The notes: generated by a model not told the origin, from the sequence alone. Shown: positions 7,228 to 15,922, counted from the stretch's first letter. The stretch: 35,959 nt of DNA from Gloeocapsa sp. PCC 73106 (GCF_000332035.1 NZ_ALVY01000191.1:1-35959), one strand, 5' to 3'. Numbers and translations are program-made.

Positions 7228-9222
7228 ATGACAATGCTTGAAACTAGTTCCAAAATCGACAGAGTAGATAGCCAGCTTTGGCAACGTTTTCTTGAAGTTG
7301 CTTTACCCTATTGGTACCCCACGAAAAAAAACGCAGGAATTATGTTTCTCCTGTTGGTAATGTTACTGGTGTTTCTTTTCGCCTTTTTATTTATAACAAC
7401 CACTGCAACAGTTTGGCTAGGGCAAAAATTAATGCCAGAATTTACTGAAACTGCAGCCCCAGGTTTGATTACGACGATTCAAACTATACTTGCTTCACGT
7501 ACAGGTCAAATTATCCTCGCTCTTGCTTTAATTATTCCTTTGCTCGGTTTTAGTTGGCAATTTCCTCGTTTAAGAAGTAAAGAAAAGCAGTGGGGTTTAC
7601 TAGCATTACTGTTATTATTCTCCGTTATGGTAAGCGGCTTAAATGTAATTTTATCTTATGTAATACGCTTTATCGAAACAAGTTTAGTCGCTAAGGATGA
7701 ATCTACATTCTGGCTTTTTTTAGGGGTATACGGTGCAGTTTTCGTAATTGGCACGCCCATAGTAGTAATTTACAGCTATTGCCGAGAGTTATTGGGAGTC
7801 AATTGGCGAGAGTGGCTAACTAATGATTTTTTGCGGAGGTACTTGGAAAATCGTGCTTACTATCAAATTAACGCTGATAGACAAATAGATAACCCCGACC
7901 AAAGGATGTCAGAAGATATTAGATCTTTTACCCGTACAAGTCTTTCTTTTCTGCTGGTTATTTTAGATTCAGTGATTACTCTTGTTTCCTTTGTAGGGAT
8001 TCTTTGGTCAATTTCTAGTAATTTATCTTTGGTATTAATAGGTTATGCTTTATTCGGTACAGTGGTGACTGTGCTGATCGGCAGAAGGTTGATCAAATTA
8101 AACTACAATCAGTTGCAACGAGAAGCAGATTTTCGCTACGGGTTAATACGTCTGCGAGATAACGCTGAATCCATCGCCTTTTACAGAGGGGAGGAACAGG
8201 AATTAGAAACCGTAGGACAAAGATTTAACAAAGCTTTAAACAATTATCATCTTTTGATTGGTTGGCAGCGTAATTTAGATTTTTTCACGACAGGGCACAG
8301 TTATTTTGTGCGAATTCTACCCTATTTAGTGGTAGCACCCATCTATTTAGCAGGCAATATAGATTTTGGGGCAATTGGTCAAGCTACAGTGGCTTTTTTT
8401 CAGATATTTTATGCACTCTCTATCGTTATTCAACAGTTTGATTCCTTAACAGCTTTTGCTGCTGGGATTAACCGTATTGCTACTTTTGATGAAACTCTCA
8501 CTCAATTAAGCCTAGAGAGAAATATACTGGATAGAGAAGCCACAATTAACACCGTTATTGAAGATCGCCTAGCTTTGGAGCAGGTGACTCTGGAAACTCC
8601 TAATCGCCAACAAAAATTAGTGGAAGCTTTGTCTTTTGAATTAGCGAGTGGTGATAGTTTGGCAATCGTGGGAGAAAGCGGTGTAGGCAAAAGTTCTCTG
8701 TTGAGAGCGATCGCAGGTTTATGGAACAAAGGTTCAGGACGCATCATCCGACCAGATTCAGATGAGATGCTGTTTCTACCACAAAAGCCTTACATGATTT
8801 TAGGGACACTGCGTCAACAATTACTGTATCCTCAAACTGATAGTCATATTTCAACTGAGGAACTTTTTCAGGTTCTCCATCGGGTCAATCTAGGCGATCT
8901 CCCAGAAAAAGTAGGAGGCTTAGATGTAGAATTAGCTTGGTCAGATGTTTTATCTTTGGGAGAACAGCAGCGTTTAGCCTTTGCGCGTTTATTACTGACT
9001 AAACCTGCATTTGCTATTCTCGATGAAGCGACTTCAGCTTTAGATATTGAGAATGAGAGACGACTTTATGAATTATTGCAGCAGGAAGAAACAACCATTG
9101 TCAGCGTCGGGCATCGTCTTACTTTACTGAGATATCATAAACATATTTTGCAAGTTTTAGGTCAAGGAAATTGGCGATTGTGGACCAAAGAAGACTATCT
9201 CGCTACAATCAAATATCAGTAA
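7228..9222 (+). CDS. ABC transporter, fused permease-ATPase (YddA/ABCD-like)
   Basis: This is a 664-residue half-transporter, working as a dimer in the cytoplasmic membrane. N-terminal membrane helices occur at about 37-60, 95-112, 123-147, 160-185, 240-260 and 265-285, plus one or two near 365-400. The segment DNPDQRMSEDIRSF (221-234) is characteristic of the ABCD/YddA/SbmA-like group. The ATPase domain has Walker A GESGVGKSS (482-490), Q-loop LPQKPY (517-522), signature LSLGEQQ (575-581), Walker B AFAILDE with E600, and switch H629. All catalytic residues are intact. Relatives move cobalamin, peptides or fatty-acyl compounds, so the substrate is open. It is probably monocistronic or loosely linked to the toxin-antitoxin pair 62 bases downstream. 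Confidence 0.88.
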   Translation: MTMLETSSKIDRVDSQLWQRFLEVALPYWYPTKKNAGIMFLLLVMLLVFLFAFLFITTTATVWLGQKLMPEFTETAAPGLITTIQTILASRTGQIILALALIIPLLGFSWQFPRLRSKEKQWGLLALLLLFSVMVSGLNVILSYVIRFIETSLVAKDESTFWLFLGVYGAVFVIGTPIVVIYSYCRELLGVNWREWLTNDFLRRYLENRAYYQINADRQIDNPDQRMSEDIRSFTRTSLSFLLVILDSVITLVSFVGILWSISSNLSLVLIGYALFGTVVTVLIGRRLIKLNYNQLQREADFRYGLIRLRDNAESIAFYRGEEQELETVGQRFNKALNNYHLLIGWQRNLDFFTTGHSYFVRILPYLVVAPIYLAGNIDFGAIGQATVAFFQIFYALSIVIQQFDSLTAFAAGINRIATFDETLTQLSLERNILDREATINTVIEDRLALEQVTLETPNRQQKLVEALSFELASGDSLAIVGESGVGKSSLLRAIAGLWNKGSGRIIRPDSDEMLFLPQKPYMILGTLRQQLLYPQTDSHISTEELFQVLHRVNLGDLPEKVGGLDVELAWSDVLSLGEQQRLAFARLLLTKPAFAILDEATSALDIENERRLYELLQQEETTIVSVGHRLTLLRYHKHILQVLGQGNWRLWTKEDYLATIKYQ

Positions 9223-9284
9223 CTTTAACTCAGATCATGGGCGGTGCGATCGCACAATACCCAGTTTCCCAATTATCTAAAAGT

Positions 9285-9479
9285 ATGACCATTAAAGAAC
9301 TCATTCTTCAAGAAATTGAAAATATTCCAGAAACTTTATTACAGGAAGTTTTAGATTTTATTCAATTTTTACAAGTAAAGCATCAACCAGAAATGTTAGA
9401 AACTATGCTTTTAAGTGAATCATCCATGCAAAAAGATTGGTTAAAAACCGAAGAAGAGGAAGCTTGGCAAGATTTATAA
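9285..9479 (+). CDS. DUF2281-type antitoxin
   Basis: This is a 64-residue acidic protein starting at the ATG at 9285. Its first half, LILQEIENIPETLLQEVLDF and then IQFLQ, is the amphipathic helix pair typical of small cyanobacterial DUF2281 antitoxins. The tail is rich in Glu and Trp (KTEEEEAWQDL), as expected for a toxin-neutralising segment. The MazF-like gene overlaps its 3' end. A longer reading frame upstream (from 9171) runs inside the ABC transporter gene and is not a credible start. Confidence 0.75.
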   Translation: MTIKELILQEIENIPETLLQEVLDFIQFLQVKHQPEMLETMLLSESSMQKDWLKTEEEEAWQDL

Positions 9480-9796
9480 AAGGTGATGTCGTAGTTGTAC
9501 CATTTTCTTTCTCTGATTTAACTCAAGCCAAACGCAGACCCGCTTTAGTAGTTGCTACTTTGCAGGGAAATGACCTTATTCTTTGTCAAATTACCAGTCA
9601 AACAGTAACTGATAGATATGCTATCTCACTTGAAAACAGTAATTTTAGTTCTGGAGGATTGAACAAAATTAGCAATATTAGACCTAATCGTTTATTTACT
9701 GCGGATGAACAGATTATCCTTTCCCAAGTTGGTCAGCTAAAATCTGAAAAGCTCGAAGAAGTTATTGCTAGAATTATTGCAATCCTACAGCAGTAA
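9464..9796 (+). CDS. MazF/PemK-like endoribonuclease toxin
   Basis: This is a 110-residue toxin when started at the TTG at 9464, which gives the usual short lead before KGDVVVVPFSFSD. A further in-frame TTG at 9437 would make 119 residues. The PemK/MazF barrel is recognisable from GDVVVVPFSFSDLTQAKRRP, followed by ALVVA and CQITSQTV, and the late SNIRPNRLFTADE containing the conserved Arg region. Members cut mRNA at short sequence motifs. The gene overlaps the antitoxin stop by 16 bases, so the pair is translationally coupled. It appears full length. Activity and cut site are not predictable from sequence. Confidence 0.82.
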   Translation: MARFIKGDVVVVPFSFSDLTQAKRRPALVVATLQGNDLILCQITSQTVTDRYAISLENSNFSSGGLNKISNIRPNRLFTADEQIILSQVGQLKSEKLEEVIARIIAILQQ

Positions 9797-9928
9797 AAAA
9801 CCTTAACAATACAATCTTGGCTTTAACAATGGGAATACTCAATCTATAATCTCGTTGAGGATGTTTCTGGTCTTGACATCCGTCCCATTTTTTGTTGTTA
9901 TATTTTCAAAAGTGGGAGTTTGCCCATA

Positions 9929-9977
9929 CATCTCTATGTATGTTTACTAGTATAGAGATGCATATTTGTGTAAACAT
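9929..9977. repeat. Two interlocked inverted repeats
   Basis: CATCTCTAT (9929-9937) matches ATAGAGATG (9952-9960) as a perfect 9-base inverted repeat with a 14-base loop. ATGTTTAC (9940-9947), lying in that loop, is perfectly complementary to GTAAACAT (9970-9977) outside it. The two stems can therefore form as alternatives or as a pseudoknot-like pair. No U-run follows, so a simple terminator is unlikely. Function unknown. Confidence 0.5.
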
Positions 9978-10046
9978 TAATCAATGTTTTGCACAAAAAA
10001 AAGAATTTGTCAAGAGGTTTTCTGCACCTTTTCCTCTGTTAATTGG

Positions 10047-10060
10047 TTGACAAATGTCAA
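10047..10060. repeat. Perfect palindrome TTGACA-AA-TGTCAA
   Basis: This 14-base dyad has arms TTGACA and TGTCAA separated by AA. It could be a protein-binding site. It also overlaps the T-run side of the esterase terminator, so it may just be local symmetry. No gene starts close downstream on either strand. Confidence 0.4.
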
Positions 10061-10115
10061 AAACCCCCTTGTCCACGAAGACTTAGTTAAAAACCTACAC
10101 TTGTGGGTCAGGGGG
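10059..10115 (-). terminator. Rho-independent terminator of the RTX esterase gene
   Basis: On the minus strand, CCCCCTGACCCAC pairs with GTGGACAAGGGGG (six plus four pairs around a 3-by-3 internal loop) and five T follow. It lies 14 bases after the stop codon of the esterase gene. Confidence 0.65.
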
Positions 10116-10128
10116 AATCCAAGCCTAT

Positions 10129-11799
10129 CTAACCTAATAAATCGCTAGGAGCAAACACACCATCTCTGAACTCAACAAAATCGATATTAGTTAGAGTATC
10201 CACGCCAAAAGCGCGACTTGAAACCGTAAAGGATTCAGGAGTACCCTCAAATCTAAATCGACTGGAGCTAGCTTTATATTTAACAGTGTCTTGACCATCG
10301 CCACCAGTAATGGTATCGTTACCTAAACTAGCGATAAATAAGTCATTACCCGCTTCCCCGAAGAGTTGATCATTATCGGGACCACCTCTGAGGGTATCAT
10401 TACCAAGACCCCCATTGAGGAGATTATTACCTGGTCCTCCTGTGAGGGAGTCATTACCCGCTTCGCCGAAGAGTTGATCATCGCCAGAACTACCTCTGAG
10501 GGTATCATTGCCTGAGGCACCCGTTAGGGTATCATTACCGGAACCGCCGCTGAGAGAATCGTCGCCCTCATCGCCGAAAAGTTGTTCATTGCCTCGAGCG
10601 CCTTTAATGGTATCATTACCTAAACCACCATTTAGAGTATCATCACCAGCATCGCCCACCAGAGAATCGTTACCTTCATCGCCAGAGATTAGATCGTTAC
10701 CTCTGCCGCCATAAATCGTGTCGTTACCCGTGCCGCCTGAAATAGTGTCACTACCACCGCGTCCTGAAATTTTTTCTCTGCCATTAGCACCAACAAGGGA
10801 ATCAGGGCGACTAGTACCAGTGATAATCAACTCTGATTCTATGATTTCTGAGAAGTAGTCGGCGATCAGTGCGTGGGCTGCTGTAGTGGGGTGAGTACTA
10901 TCCCACCAGAGGAAATCTTCGGCCGCTTCTGAAGCAGCTTCGTAATTCTCGAATGTACCGGGGAATAAATCAGGATCAAGCACTACAGGGGTTAATTCGG
11001 TACCATAGGTATTAGTCTCTGTGGCACTTCGGTCGTTATGCTCAAAATCATCAAAGATTTCGTTAAAAAAGGTGTAGAGATCAATACCGATGATTTTAGC
11101 GTCAGGATATTCGCTTTGGAGCTCATCGAGGGAGATTTCTAGTTCTTGATTATGAGCGAGGGTTAAGTTTTCTAGTGTTTCACTCGCGTTGTTACCAGCA
11201 CTTAGAGGGCTTAAACCGAGGTTCAACATATTAGGTACAACTACTACCTCTGCACCCAAGTCCAACAATGTCGTCAGAGAGTTGGTTATGTTACCCACTA
11301 TTTCTTCCGCAAAGCTTTGTACCTCTGCAGGGGTGTCAACGGTTGTGGGTTCATTTAAACCCGCGATTAGATAATCATTGGCACCGATCCAATTAAAAAC
11401 CAGATCTCCTTCTAGGTTATCAATGATATTATTATCGACTAAATCTACAAATTGATTGATCTGATTATTTAACCCCAAATTAGGAATTCCCGACACACTT
11501 TCTGAAGCTGTTGTGTCTCCACCCACAGCAAAATTTATGCCATCGACGATGGGTACTGTCCCATCGGTTATTCCACCCTGGAAGAATGAAGCAACTTCCA
11601 AATCCATTTCATCGGTGAAGTAATCAGTCCAAACTCCTCCTTGTTCTTCTAAGCCGTTAGTAAAGCGACCGTCGAAAAAAAGGTTAAACTGTGGTATAGG
11701 ACTCTCAGGAGCTATACCACTAAAATTACGAACATCGGTGAGACTGTCACCCAAAATATAGTAATCATCAAAAAACTCCGCCAAGCCGCCGTCCGTCAT
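10129..11799 (-). CDS. Secreted GDSL/SGNH esterase with RTX calcium-binding repeats
   Basis: This is a 556-residue two-part protein. Residues 10-320 form an SGNH/GDSL hydrolase, which cleaves ester bonds: nucleophile S19 in ILGDSLTD, Gly in INFAVGGD (block II), N141 in WIGANDY (block III), and D300/H303 in WWDSTHPT (block V). Residues 335-505 are about ten to twelve nonapeptide repeats of the GGxGNDxLx type, which bind calcium after export. A C-terminal beta segment follows, as in type I secretion substrates. There is no N-terminal signal peptide, in line with type I secretion. No TolC, HlyB or HlyD genes are adjacent. The repeats also create open frames on other strands, which are not genes. 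The substrate is unknown. Confidence 0.93.
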   Translation of the reverse strand: MTDGGLAEFFDDYYILGDSLTDVRNFSGIAPESPIPQFNLFFDGRFTNGLEEQGGVWTDYFTDEMDLEVASFFQGGITDGTVPIVDGINFAVGGDTTASESVSGIPNLGLNNQINQFVDLVDNNIIDNLEGDLVFNWIGANDYLIAGLNEPTTVDTPAEVQSFAEEIVGNITNSLTTLLDLGAEVVVVPNMLNLGLSPLSAGNNASETLENLTLAHNQELEISLDELQSEYPDAKIIGIDLYTFFNEIFDDFEHNDRSATETNTYGTELTPVVLDPDLFPGTFENYEAASEAAEDFLWWDSTHPTTAAHALIADYFSEIIESELIITGTSRPDSLVGANGREKISGRGGSDTISGGTGNDTIYGGRGNDLISGDEGNDSLVGDAGDDTLNGGLGNDTIKGARGNEQLFGDEGDDSLSGGSGNDTLTGASGNDTLRGSSGDDQLFGEAGNDSLTGGPGNNLLNGGLGNDTLRGGPDNDQLFGEAGNDLFIASLGNDTITGGDGQDTVKYKASSSRFRFEGTPESFTVSSRAFGVDTLTNIDFVEFRDGVFAPSDLLG

Positions 11800-11914
11800 T
11801 GTTTTAAGTCACCACACAAGTTTTCGTTACATAGCTAATCTAGCATAAATTTTTGAAAATTATGGGCAAAAGTACCACAAAAAATAGGGGAAAAATATAA
11901 AGAAAATATAAAGA

Positions 11915-11942
11915 TTGACAAAGCTAAAAATAAAGTTACATT
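11915..11942 (+). promoter_or_regulatory. Candidate -35/-10 promoter for gnd
   Basis: TTGACA (11915-11920) and TACATT (11937-11942) are separated by 16 bases and lie about 60 bases before the gnd ATG. The -35 is perfect and the -10 matches four of six positions. Just upstream is a direct duplication of AAAATATAAAG. Confidence 0.4.
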
Positions 11943-12002
11943 AAGCTGATGGTGATGAGCAAGTAATCTAGAATTGACTCAATTCATAGTAAAAACATTA
12001 AT

Positions 12003-13421
12003 ATGACTAAAAGAAGCTTTGGTGTCATTGGTCTAGCGGTAATGGGAGAAAATCTAGCCCTAAACGTAGAAAGTCGGGGTTTTCCCATCGCTGTTTATAA
12101 TCGTACCGCGGCTAAAACAGAAACTTTTATGGCTGAGCGTGCTCCAGGAAAAGATATAAAAGCGGCCTATTCTATAGAGGAATTCGTCCAAAGCTTGGAG
12201 CGCCCACGTCAGATACTAGTAATGGTTAAAGCTGGTCAACCGGTAGACGCGGTAATTCAAGAACTCAAACCTCTTTTGGAAAAAGGGGATATGATTATCG
12301 ATGGTGGTAACTCTTTGTACGAGGATACGGAAAGACGTACCCAAGAGTTAGAAGCCACAGGATTAGGGTTTATGGGTATGGGTGTTAGTGGTGGGGAAGA
12401 AGGCGCACTCCTTGGTCCCTCTTTAATGCCCGGAGGTACTCAATCTGCATATCATGAGTTAGAGCCAATCTTGACTAAAATAGCTGCTCAGGTAGACGAT
12501 GGACCTTGTGTTACTTACATAGGACCAGGTGGCGCGGGTCATTACGTCAAGATGGTGCACAACGGTATTGAGTACGGGGATATGCAGTTAATCGCTGAGG
12601 CCTATGATATTCTCAAGAATGTACTGGGATTGAGTAATCCAGAACTCCACGAAGTTTTTAGCCAATGGAATCAAACAGAAGAACTCAATTCATTTTTGAT
12701 CGAGATTACGGCGGATATTTTTAAATACGTTGATCCCGAGACTGACAAGCATCTGATCGATCTCATTTTAGATTCGGCGGGACAAAAAGGAACAGGACGC
12801 TGGACGGTAGTTACTTCTTTAGAATTGGGGGTTTCTATTCCTACTATTTATGCTGCGGTCAATGCGCGGGTGATGTCAGCTTATAAAGAGGAACGCGTAG
12901 CTGCGTCTAAACAACTAACGGGACCTGCAGTTGAGAAATATCAAGGCGATGTAGGAGCATTTGTTGATAAGGTCAGAGATGCTCTATATTGCTCAAAAAT
13001 GTGCTCTTACGCTCAAGGAATGGCTCTATTGAGTAAAGCTTCTCAGGAGTTTAATTATGGTTTGAACTTAGGGGAAATCGCTCGTATTTGGAAAGGCGGG
13101 TGTATCATTCGAGCGGCTTTTCTCGACAAAATTAAATCAGCTTTTAATGAGAATCCTGGGCTTCCCAATCTGTTGTTAGCACCGGAGTTTAAACAGAGTA
13201 TTTTAGATAGACAACAAGCGTGGCGCGAAGTACTCATGATTTCTAATCAGCAGGGGATTGCGATTCCTGCTTTTAGTTCTTCTTTGGATTATTTTGATAG
13301 TTACCGACGCGATCGCCTACCTCAAAATCTGACTCAAGCTCAACGGGATTACTTTGGCGCTCATACTTACGAGCGTATTGACAAGCCCAGAGGTGAGTTT
13401 TTCCATACTGATTGGTTCTAA
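12003..13421 (+). CDS. gnd: 6-phosphogluconate dehydrogenase, decarboxylating
   Basis: This is a 472-residue enzyme of the oxidative pentose phosphate pathway. It converts 6-phosphogluconate to ribulose 5-phosphate and makes NADPH, important in cyanobacteria at night. The N-terminal NADP-binding motif is [15 protein letters not shown], with NRT after the second strand. The active-site signature [20 protein letters not shown] is near residues 174-193, and the C-terminal tail [18 protein letters not shown] is family-typical. Length is normal and nothing is broken. It stands alone, with a candidate promoter 60 bases upstream. Confidence 0.97.
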   Translation: MTKRSFGVIGLAVMGENLALNVESRGFPIAVYNRTAAKTETFMAERAPGKDIKAAYSIEEFVQSLERPRQILVMVKAGQPVDAVIQELKPLLEKGDMIIDGGNSLYEDTERRTQELEATGLGFMGMGVSGGEEGALLGPSLMPGGTQSAYHELEPILTKIAAQVDDGPCVTYIGPGGAGHYVKMVHNGIEYGDMQLIAEAYDILKNVLGLSNPELHEVFSQWNQTEELNSFLIEITADIFKYVDPETDKHLIDLILDSAGQKGTGRWTVVTSLELGVSIPTIYAAVNARVMSAYKEERVAASKQLTGPAVEKYQGDVGAFVDKVRDALYCSKMCSYAQGMALLSKASQEFNYGLNLGEIARIWKGGCIIRAAFLDKIKSAFNENPGLPNLLLAPEFKQSILDRQQAWREVLMISNQQGIAIPAFSSSLDYFDSYRRDRLPQNLTQAQRDYFGAHTYERIDKPRGEFFHTDWF

Positions 13422-13459
13422 AAAAAAGCTTGGTAACCCCGTGTCTTGATGACCGGGGT
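13421..13459 (-). terminator. Hairpin with minus-strand T-run between gnd and protease genes
   Basis: ACCCCG (13436-13441) pairs with CGGGGT (13454-13459). On the minus strand the stem is followed, after about 8 bases, by a run of eight T (the A-run starting at the gnd stop). It may end the protease transcript; on the plus strand it lacks a U-run. Confidence 0.5.
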
Positions 13460-13482
13460 CTAAAAATTCAGTTCAGGAAAGA

Positions 13483-14616
13483 TTAAATTCTGTGTTTTTT
13501 CAGTAAAGGCATAAACAAAAACACCAAACCTGTGCCCAGAATTGTCATAGGTTCCGGAACAATTTGCTCATCATTAAAAGTAGTCAAAACATTACCCTGA
13601 AGATAACTATTAACCCAATTTTGATAGAGGGAAACATTGGTGTCAAAAGTAAACTCTCCAAAGCTAGAATTGATTTGGCGATTGACATCACTAGTAGCGC
13701 CATTATTTAAAGATAATCTGATTCCCCAGGAAGTAACGCCAACTATTTGATTATTAACGAATGTAGGACCACCCGAGTCTCCTGGTGCCGCACTTACTTC
13801 TCGTGCACCTAGCCCTAAATCATCGATATTAAAGAAAAACCCATAGGCGTCGTTAGCTTCCGTTCCATTATCAAAATCATAGCCCAAGAAAGCCCTAGGA
13901 ATAAAATCTACCCCGGGAGTTTCCCCGATACCCGTTAAAAGGGTGTCGCTGTAAGCGTCATAGATGTTTTCACCGGCGCGTTTTGTGCCTCCATTTAAAA
14001 CACTACCCCTTCTACCGTGACCGGATCTACCATATCCAACTTTATCAGATATCTCCTCTAGGATATTGTCGGTATTGCCGGTAAAAATACTATAGCGAGT
14101 TAGATTAGCAGAAGCCTCAGTAGTAGTGCGAAGTAAAGCAATATCGTTACCTCGGAAAAAATCGCCGTCCCAATCGGGGTGAGGATAGACATCGCTAATA
14201 TTCAAAGATTCTGTGCCATTAGCGGTGTCAAAAGATACCGTCCCACCGTCTACTTCGAGTCTACCTTCATTATCCGTAAGACAATGAGCTGCGGTCAAAA
14301 CCCAATTATCCCCCACTAGTGCGCCACTACAGCCAAAAGCGGGGGTGTTGTTGACGTTGAGAGTAAGATCAGCCACGGAGTCGAATTCAGAAGGTGGGTT
14401 AACCACATAATTCCTGGGTGGACCTGCAGTAGTATAAAAAGGAGCAGCGGTATATTCAGCCTCTTGGTTAATGAATGGTCCAGTGCGAAGTCTGAATACT
14501 CCCCTTCTAACATAATTTTCTCTGCCCGCTAAAGTTAGATCCAGGGGTTTAGCTACAGCAGGGGTAACAGTCCAAAAGATCATTAAGACAGATAACCAGG
14601 AAATCTTTCTGAGCAT
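13483..14616 (-). CDS. Trypsin-like serine protease with PEP-CTERM anchor
   Basis: This is a 377-residue exported chymotrypsin-fold (S1) protease. A signal peptide covers about 1-22 (cleavage after AVA). The triad is complete: H111 in LTAAHC, D158 in NDIALLR and S281 in PGDSGGP. Cysteines at C96 and C112 could form the usual disulfide near the histidine. The C-terminus is a PEP-CTERM sorting signal: PEP at 354-356, then a hydrophobic helix and the basic end KKHRI. In other bacteria exosortase cuts after such a motif and the protein goes to the envelope or matrix. No exosortase gene is in the window. Substrates are unknown. The closest lower-level hint is the extra loop at 190-260, which is Gly/Asp/Asn-rich. 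Confidence 0.9.
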   Translation of the reverse strand: MLRKISWLSVLMIFWTVTPAVAKPLDLTLAGRENYVRRGVFRLRTGPFINQEAEYTAAPFYTTAGPPRNYVVNPPSEFDSVADLTLNVNNTPAFGCSGALVGDNWVLTAAHCLTDNEGRLEVDGGTVSFDTANGTESLNISDVYPHPDWDGDFFRGNDIALLRTTTEASANLTRYSIFTGNTDNILEEISDKVGYGRSGHGRRGSVLNGGTKRAGENIYDAYSDTLLTGIGETPGVDFIPRAFLGYDFDNGTEANDAYGFFFNIDDLGLGAREVSAAPGDSGGPTFVNNQIVGVTSWGIRLSLNNGATSDVNRQINSSFGEFTFDTNVSLYQNWVNSYLQGNVLTTFNDEQIVPEPMTILGTGLVFLFMPLLKKHRI

Positions 14617-14676
14617 GAGTAATCCTACATAAAGTAATCTCTAGTCATAGACTTTAGCATGATTTTTGGAATTTAT

Positions 14677-15000
14677 TTAGAGGTCTAGTAAGTCATCCTC
14701 TTGATGAGTGAGCATAACACAATTAGCAAGAGGATAAGATTTACAGGTTAAGAGAAAACCTGCGGCTAATTCTTTGGGTCTTAAAAATGAGTGATCTTGT
14801 TCTACTTCTCCTGAGACCAATCTTCCCGTACAGTTGATACAAATTCCAGCGCGACAGGACACCGGTAAAGCGATCCCTTGCTGTTCTGCGGCATCAAGAA
14901 TATACTCATCGCTACGAACTTTTATCGTTTTCTTCAGACCCATACTTTCATTAATAAGAGTAACGTTATAAACTTGATTCTCTTTGTGATGACTAAACAT
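14677..15000 (-). CDS. Plant-type [2Fe-2S] ferredoxin
   Basis: This is a 107-residue electron carrier. The cluster ligands C49, C54, C57 and C86 have the C-x4-C-x2-C-x28-C spacing and the usual CRAGIC context. The N-terminus (MFSHHKENQVYN) is longer than the main photosynthetic ferredoxin, and C94 is an extra cysteine. The domain lacks the standard IDCPDDVY-like acidic stretch of major PetF, having KVRSDEYILDAAEQQGI instead. It is therefore likely a minor paralogue working with specific reductases. It lies downstream of psaL on the same strand, but a strong terminator separates them. Confidence 0.9.
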   Translation of the reverse strand: MFSHHKENQVYNVTLINESMGLKKTIKVRSDEYILDAAEQQGIALPVSCRAGICINCTGRLVSGEVEQDHSFLRPKELAAGFLLTCKSYPLANCVMLTHQEDDLLDL

Positions 15001-15081
15001 TTTAAATCCTCGTTTTTAGTAGCTATAGTTTAATCATTCCCAGGGGGAATCAAGAAATTGATTGATTGTTACTTAAATTAA

Positions 15082-15118
15082 CAAAAAAAATACCCACACC
15101 TGGGAGTAGCGTGGGTAT
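15082..15118 (-). terminator. Rho-independent terminator of psaL
   Basis: ATACCCAC (15090-15097) and GTGGGTAT (15111-15118) form a perfect 8-base stem with a 13-base loop. On the minus strand a run of eight or more T follows. It lies 30 bases after the psaL stop and ahead of the ferredoxin gene, so the two are probably separate transcripts. Confidence 0.88.
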
Positions 15119-15147
15119 GAGTAAAACGAGCGATCGCTCTATGAAAC

Positions 15148-15618
15148 TTATCTGTTGAAAAACGCTTGCAGCAGAGGAGTTGTTGCTAAGAAATAGGCGA
15201 AAAATGCTCCCCCACAACCACCAATGAGAAAACCACTAGCAAATTCACTCCAGCCTTCTGTGGTAGCAAAATCTACAGGAGGTTGGGGAGTGGTTAGAGT
15301 TGCCGTTGCCTTTTCTGTACGTACAGCTCCATGGAGAGATAAACCAATCGTCAGAACAGTTATTAAACCTACCGCGGCCAGTAAACCAGCAATACTAGCT
15401 AATTCGGTATTACGTAGGGGACCAAGCAGTGCAAAGGGACCATATAAAAAATAGCCATGGGCCATACCTACCTCTAAACCGCGACGATTAGCGGATAGTC
15501 CTCGGCGATAAGCGGGGAGATTATTAATCAATGTTTTAGTAAAGCCTGAGGCATTGATTGTTGTAGCTAAGTTACCAACTTGAGGGTCATCAAGGGATTG
15601 AGTCATATTCGTTGTCAT
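15148..15618 (-). CDS. psaL: Photosystem I subunit XI PsaL
   Basis: This is a 156-residue membrane subunit that holds the photosystem I trimer together. Recognisable segments are SGFTKTLINNLPAYRRGLS, RGLEVGMAHGYFLYGPF, two membrane helices (about 75-95 and 125-147) and the C-terminal region LLQAFF. I start at the ATG at 15618, which has AGAAGAG about 10 bases upstream; a TTG at 15639 has nothing to support it, and an ATG at 15606 is also possible. The gene is divergent from psaI with a 162-base shared upstream region. In many cyanobacteria the two lie head to tail, so the arrangement is of note. Confidence 0.95.
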   Translation of the reverse strand: MTTNMTQSLDDPQVGNLATTINASGFTKTLINNLPAYRRGLSANRRGLEVGMAHGYFLYGPFALLGPLRNTELASIAGLLAAVGLITVLTIGLSLHGAVRTEKATATLTTPQPPVDFATTEGWSEFASGFLIGGCGGAFFAYFLATTPLLQAFFNR

Positions 15619-15780
15619 ATATGTTAAATCTCTTCTCAAATGATCAAGGTTCTGGGAGTAGCTTAATCGAAAATGCTCCCTATTTTTGATTTTGTTAAGA
15701 ATCTTGATGTTTTATCTCTCTATTGAGACGGTTTAAAGTAGGATGTTTACTGACATTGTAGTTTATTAAACAGAGGCAAC

Positions 15781-15906
15781 ATGACAGGAGCATACGCGGC
15801 TTCATTTTTACCCACATTGCTAGTTCCCTTGCTTCCTATCGCAGCTTTTGCGGTAATGGGTCTTTTATTCCTCTATGTAGAGACGGATACAGAGAGTGAG
15901 GCTTAA
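15781..15906 (+). CDS. psaI: Photosystem I subunit VIII PsaI
   Basis: This is a 41-residue single-helix protein of photosystem I that binds next to PsaL and stabilises it in the trimer. The sequence starts MTGAYAASFLPTLLVPLLPI, continues with a hydrophobic segment (10-33) and ends in the acidic tail ETDTESEA. The N-terminus and the PxLLVPxxP pattern match PsaI. It has ATG start and TAA stop, with AGAGG 8 bases before the ATG. It is divergent from psaL. Confidence 0.92.
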   Translation: MTGAYAASFLPTLLVPLLPIAAFAVMGLLFLYVETDTESEA

Positions 15907-15922
15907 TTAACTTGAGCTTACA

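Larger units (their letters stand above)
9797..10128. other. 332-base intergenic region rich in inverted repeats
   Basis: This lies between the MazF-like gene and the convergent RTX esterase gene and holds no open reading frame I can support. It contains the nested inverted repeats at 9929-9977, a 14-base palindrome at 10047-10060 and a terminator for the esterase gene at 10059-10115, each described separately. The rest is AT-rich and unremarkable. Confidence 0.6.

Noticed and set aside
9437-9463. Longer N-terminus for the MazF-like toxin from the TTG at 9437
   Set aside because: The extra residues VKNRRRGS are only the antitoxin tail read in another frame; the TTG at 9464 gives the usual short lead before GDVVVVPF.
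10323-10714. Open frames on either strand within the RTX region
   Set aside because: They are by-products of the nonapeptide repeat DNA; the minus-strand RTX frame has the clear motifs.
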